A stretch of 64,000 nt of DNA, from NCBI RefSeq assembly GCF_031877795.1, contig NC_133933.1:67348003-67412002 (forward strand). The letters are read 5' to 3'. The translations under genes and the position numbers were made by a program. Below, one piece after another: positions 60,525 to 64,000 of the stretch. Position 1 is the stretch's first letter. Each line of letters begins with the position of its first letter. Below the pieces are notes generated by a model that saw only the letters and a program-made list of their open reading frames with translations, made no database searches and had not been told where the DNA came from. This DNA comes from Strix aluco. Its lineage: Eukaryota > Chordata > Aves > Strigiformes > Strigidae.

Positions 60525-60635
60525 CAGCTCCACAGGATGCTGGTACGCAGCCCGGGCCCAGCTCCGCAGGAAGCTGGTGTGCAGCCACGGCTGAGCTATA
60601 CAGGGAGCTGGTAAGCAGGGAGCTGGTGTGCAGAA
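60525..60635 (+). repeat. 34-bp minisatellite, three copies
   Basis: Copies start at 60525, 60559 and 60593 with the pattern (C/G)AGCTCC-CAGG-x-GCTGGT-x-(C/T)GCAG. The third is diverged and runs into a partial copy (GGGAGCTGGTGTGCAG). It is more GC-rich than its flanks. Confidence 0.75.
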
Positions 60636-62219
60636 ACACGCACAAAGGTAGGAAGAAGCAATCTGGACATAAAAGATGCTGCTGGTCCATCGCCTCCCTG
60701 CCCTTCTAGAGAAAAAGAAAAGAATAGTAACATGGCAGAAACCTCTGCGGCAAGTCTTCTGCCACTGGCAGGGGTTTTCAGGCTGGACACTGCAAACAAG
60801 ATTTGGGAAATACAGCAGGAACTAGGGAAGAGAAAGGAGGGCATGTGCACGCTCACCAATTCCTGACAGGAGCAATGTTGAAGTGAAAAGCTTCCTGATG
60901 ACCTCCAACAAGCTACTGAAGCATGAATACAGCAGCTAATTGAGAGGCAGAGTTGATTGCCTGCACTGCACTTACAGGCTTCAGGTTAAAAAACACAGAA
61001 TAAACCTCAAAGCAATACGTGAAATTATATGGGACGCAGGCAGAGAGGGGAAGGAGACGGGAATCTGTGGTGTTAAACCTTAACCATGACAATCAGCAAA
61101 ATGTTCAGCCGTTAATTTAAAGCCCAGAGCTGAAGGGCTTGCACCTTTCTGCCTACTGAAGCCTTTGCCTGCAGCAAACAGATGTAATCAAATTACAGGC
61201 GGCTGTTAAGCACTGGCAATAAACTATCCCCAGACATACACGGGGCTGTGGAGTGTTGCTTAATAAACTGTAAAATTTCTTTCACTCTCACCTGTTTTCT
61301 CATAGGTTGCTGTTAATTTTCCTTCTGGAACTGATAGTAAATGCAGGATCAGTTTGTCAGTGATGTATCCAAATCTTTTCTTTATCCTTAGAACTGTCCC
61401 TGCCTCCAAATACTCTGGCCTCTCTTTAATTTTTTTGAGAAAAGAATATGTTTTAGAAAAGATAGCCAGTCTGGCTTTCATTTTCCTGCTGCATGTGTAT
61501 CTGTGTGCCTGCGTGTGCATGTGTGTGTGATAGAGTAGTGCTAGAGCAGGTGTTACTCGATGATGTGTTGACACTGAAATTAATGATTATTCTCAACGCA
61601 GTCATTGTGCACCAGGTTCATTCATTATCCTGGAACAAGGGCGGTTTATTTCTCTAAACTATCCTGCAGGCACATTTGTGTGGAGCTCTAAGATGAATCC
61701 TGTAATAATCACCAGCCCCAGTGTCTGGCACAACCCACTTTCAGCCACGGGCACGTTACACACCTTTCATCCAAAGCAAACAGGTAAAAATTAGCGCTTA
61801 AGTCATCTCGTAGGGCTGTCATGGGCACAGCTGGTAATACAAATACTTACATTGTAAAATAAAATCGGTATTACATCCTTCAATAATGCAATGATTTTAT
61901 AATATAGCTATTAATAACGAGCATCATCTTATTTTTATGTATTCTAAAGTTAGAGCAGTTACACTAGTGACACTATTCCATCTTAAATATGTAACCACAG
62001 AAATCACTGCTGAGAACCACAGATACTTCAAGCTGTACAGAGGGCTTGGTCACTTCAGACTCCTGTGTTTCTTTGTCTGTCCTCAGTCCCTCTGTCTATG
62101 ACAGTATTTATAGTGTGCAGTCACATGCTGAGGAAACTTGGACAGTATAAAGGCACAAGAATAACTATAAATGAACCAAAAATGAGCACCCCGGCGTAGC
62201 AACAATAAGAAAACCAGAA
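60636..62219. other. Intergenic region: nothing recognised
   Basis: About 1.6 kb of mostly AT-rich DNA with short TG-rich runs near 61490-61530. No supported gene. Confidence 0.5.
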
Positions 62220-63105
62220 GGCTTTTGGAAAGCAGTGCATTTTATTCCCACATCTCATTCTGCAGTCTTCCGCTGATGCTATTAAAATACCTCAGCACGA
62301 GGCAATATTTTTATTTTATTGTGCGACAGTCTCTTTTACTGAAAAAGTCGATTGCATTTGCCAAATTCCCGTTTTAATTTAGGGAATTTACAGGTATAAA
62401 CAGAATACAATATAATCACATTTTGACTATACATGCAATTGTACAACATCTTTAACAGCAGCTTTTTTAAGTCAAAGCTGTTTGCATTTCCGCAAGTTTC
62501 TACTAATACTTCAACAACAGTAAGCAGCAAAACATTGAACTCTCCCAAGAAAAAGTCCTGCAACAAGAGTCCAGGGGGAGAGCTTTCTACAGCACGTGCC
62601 AAACAGAGTGTACGCTACAGGATCTAAGACTGGCATCCAGGTGGTAAAAAGATCCACATTTCTCGTGGACAGAAAACACTGAGCACAGTGAGGACAGATC
62701 AGAAATGTGGGTTTCTCTTCAGCCATCTGTACAATTACAATGCAGTTCAGTATCGTAACGAGTTCAGTAATACAGCAACTATAAGTCATAGGCACAAACT
62801 TCTTTAGTCTAGATGTATTTGAAAAACTAACAAAATCCCTTATAATAATTAGCCTATAAACAATTAGTGCTTTTTTTTTTTTTTTTTTTTTTTTTTTTGC
62901 AAAAGATGCTGTATGGAGCTTGAGCAGAAAGTAAACGTATTTCGGCATATAGCCAGAATCTCTCAATATTCACAAGCTATACATAACGTGTGATGTACAG
63001 ATCTCCATGGACCATCCCCCAGCTCAGCAGCTACAGGCTTTTAGCCTCAATGTCTTCATAGCCGTCTCTTTCAAAATTCATGGGTGATGCCTGGTCACCC
63101 GACTT
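62220..63105 (-). other. Probable 3' end of a convergent minus-strand transcript
   Basis: On the minus strand there is a short open stretch (63105 to the TAG at 63031-63033) encoding 24 residues ending GYEDIEAKSL, then about 800 bases of stop-rich AT-rich sequence with two AATAAA signals (62315-62320 and 62241-62246). This resembles a terminal exon with 3' UTR. By mammalian synteny a convergent SLC35D3 is expected, but these last residues do not look like the SLC35D3 C terminus I know, so the gene is left unnamed. It could also be a noncoding RNA. Confidence 0.35.
62871..62898 (-). repeat. A28 tract (T28 on plus strand)
   Basis: 28 uninterrupted T. It lies inside the putative minus-strand 3' UTR. 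A retroposed copy ending here is an alternative, but no AATAAA precedes it on that strand. Confidence 0.8.
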
Positions 63106-64000
63106 CTCCACTCAAAAAACATACTGTTGCACCCGATGCCTCTGCCTGCATTTATTGACAAGAATCTAAAGCTCTCCCAGAGATCAGTTTTGCAGATAGA
63201 CTCTGCTGGGTAAATTGCTCATTTTGGACTTCAGTGCTGAACACGCTGTGAGGCTAATGCTGCCTGCTTGGCTTGAGAAGGCATTGGGCTAGGCACTGCT
63301 TAATTAGGGCTGTGGGAATAACTGATTTTCAGTTCAGTGGCTTAATAACTAATAACAACAATAACAGCAACAACAATAAACAACATGGTTAATTTTTTCA
63401 GGAGATGGTAACAACTTGTTTCAGCCTGTGGTCAAGATGGCCCAGTGGCTGGGGCACCATTTTGGGATGGGGAAGGCTCAAAGTCAAATCTCTTCTCTGC
63501 CTGGTTCTAAGCAAAGGTTTGACCTAAGGATCCCCACCTACCGAAAGGGTATCCCCAGGCTAAGAAATACTCAAACACTTGTTTCCCCACTCTTTCCCAT
63601 TAAACTTATGGGGTACTAAATATTCAGTGGAGGCCCCCCTGGATGGCACGCTTCCCGCTTCCCACAGGAGTGCTGCAGCAGCCAGGGTGGAGAGACAGCC
63701 CTGCCCCTCGTAGCCCACAGGGACAGTCTGGGCACACAGGAGCAGCTTCCACCAAAGCCACGGGCATCTCGGTGCTGAGCGCACTGAGCATCCTGGCCCG
63801 CGAGCACTCGGCCGTTGGATCTGCCGGAGCACCCTGCAGCTCCCTGCCTGCCTGCCTGCGCTTTCTTCCACTGGACACTACAGCGCAGGGACAGTGAGGG
63901 CTGATGCACACGAAGCTGTGTCCCAAGACATGGCCAGGATGTAGCAAAACTGTCCTGCAAAAGCACCCCTGGGAACCCCAGAGAGATGGCATCCCCAATT
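63106..64000. other. Window end: nothing recognised
   Basis: Includes an AAC/AAT-rich simple stretch at about 63351-63385 and a GC-richer block from 63630. Open frames in that block run on both strands and show no family resemblance. No SLC35D3 coding sequence was seen up to the edge. Confidence 0.5.

Noticed and set aside
28291-62219. Exons of IL22RA2 or IFNGR1 downstream of IL20RA
   Set aside because: I looked for class II receptor signatures (CDL-x-x-ETSD type and the second-domain DPP start) and saw none. Known gene order places these genes upstream of IL20RA.
62511-62966. 151-codon minus-strand frame with a poly-lysine run
   Set aside because: The lysines come from the A28 tract, and the rest has no protein-like pattern. 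It is better read as untranslated sequence.
63616-63998. Overlapping GC-rich frames at the window end as SLC35D3
   Set aside because: No run of membrane helices and no resemblance to a nucleotide-sugar transporter.

Overview
The window is vertebrate nuclear DNA, almost certainly from a bird. The evidence is a GC-rich first exon with long AT-rich introns, several CR1 LINE fragments with the CR1 3' end signature, two avian-type solo LTRs, and a seven-exon gene whose product is recognisably the alpha chain of the interleukin-20 receptor. There is no sign of a prokaryotic, viral or organellar genome, and no tRNA, rRNA or CRISPR array.

Layout. Positions 1-3.5 kb are intergenic, with two CR1 fragments. 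A CpG-rich promoter and first exon lie at 3.5-4.25 kb. IL20RA occupies about 3.88-28.3 kb on the + strand. Its seven coding exons were joined by hand. All introns are GT-AG, and the intron phases 1,2,1,0,1,0 match the class II cytokine receptor family. The joined reading frame is 590 residues without an internal stop. Intron 1 is about 14.4 kb and holds only old repeat remnants. Intron 4 carries a CR1 nested in another CR1, and intron 6 carries a third CR1. The mRNA probably ends just after an AATAAA at 28265.

From 28.3 to 62.2 kb I see no supported protein-coding exon. This stretch holds a 0.9-kb + strand CR1, a 1.9-kb - strand CR1 with decayed reverse transcriptase, a solo LTR, a locally duplicated CR1 next to an isolated CpG island at 43.3 kb, an LTR inserted in a CR1 at 52.9 kb, and small tandem repeats. 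At 62.2-63.1 kb the - strand looks like the 3' end of a convergent transcript. From the known mammalian gene order (IFNGR1-IL22RA2-IL20RA, then SLC35D3 facing it), SLC35D3 is the expected neighbour, but no SLC35D3 coding sequence is visible here.

The most interesting signal is inside IL20RA: the cytoplasmic tail holds two abutting copies of a 47-51 residue unit, which repeats the tyrosine region of the tail. Other points are a start-stop upstream ORF eight bases before the chosen start, a pair of closely similar direct CR1 copies flanking exons 5-7, and the orphan CpG island. I found no new multi-gene system.
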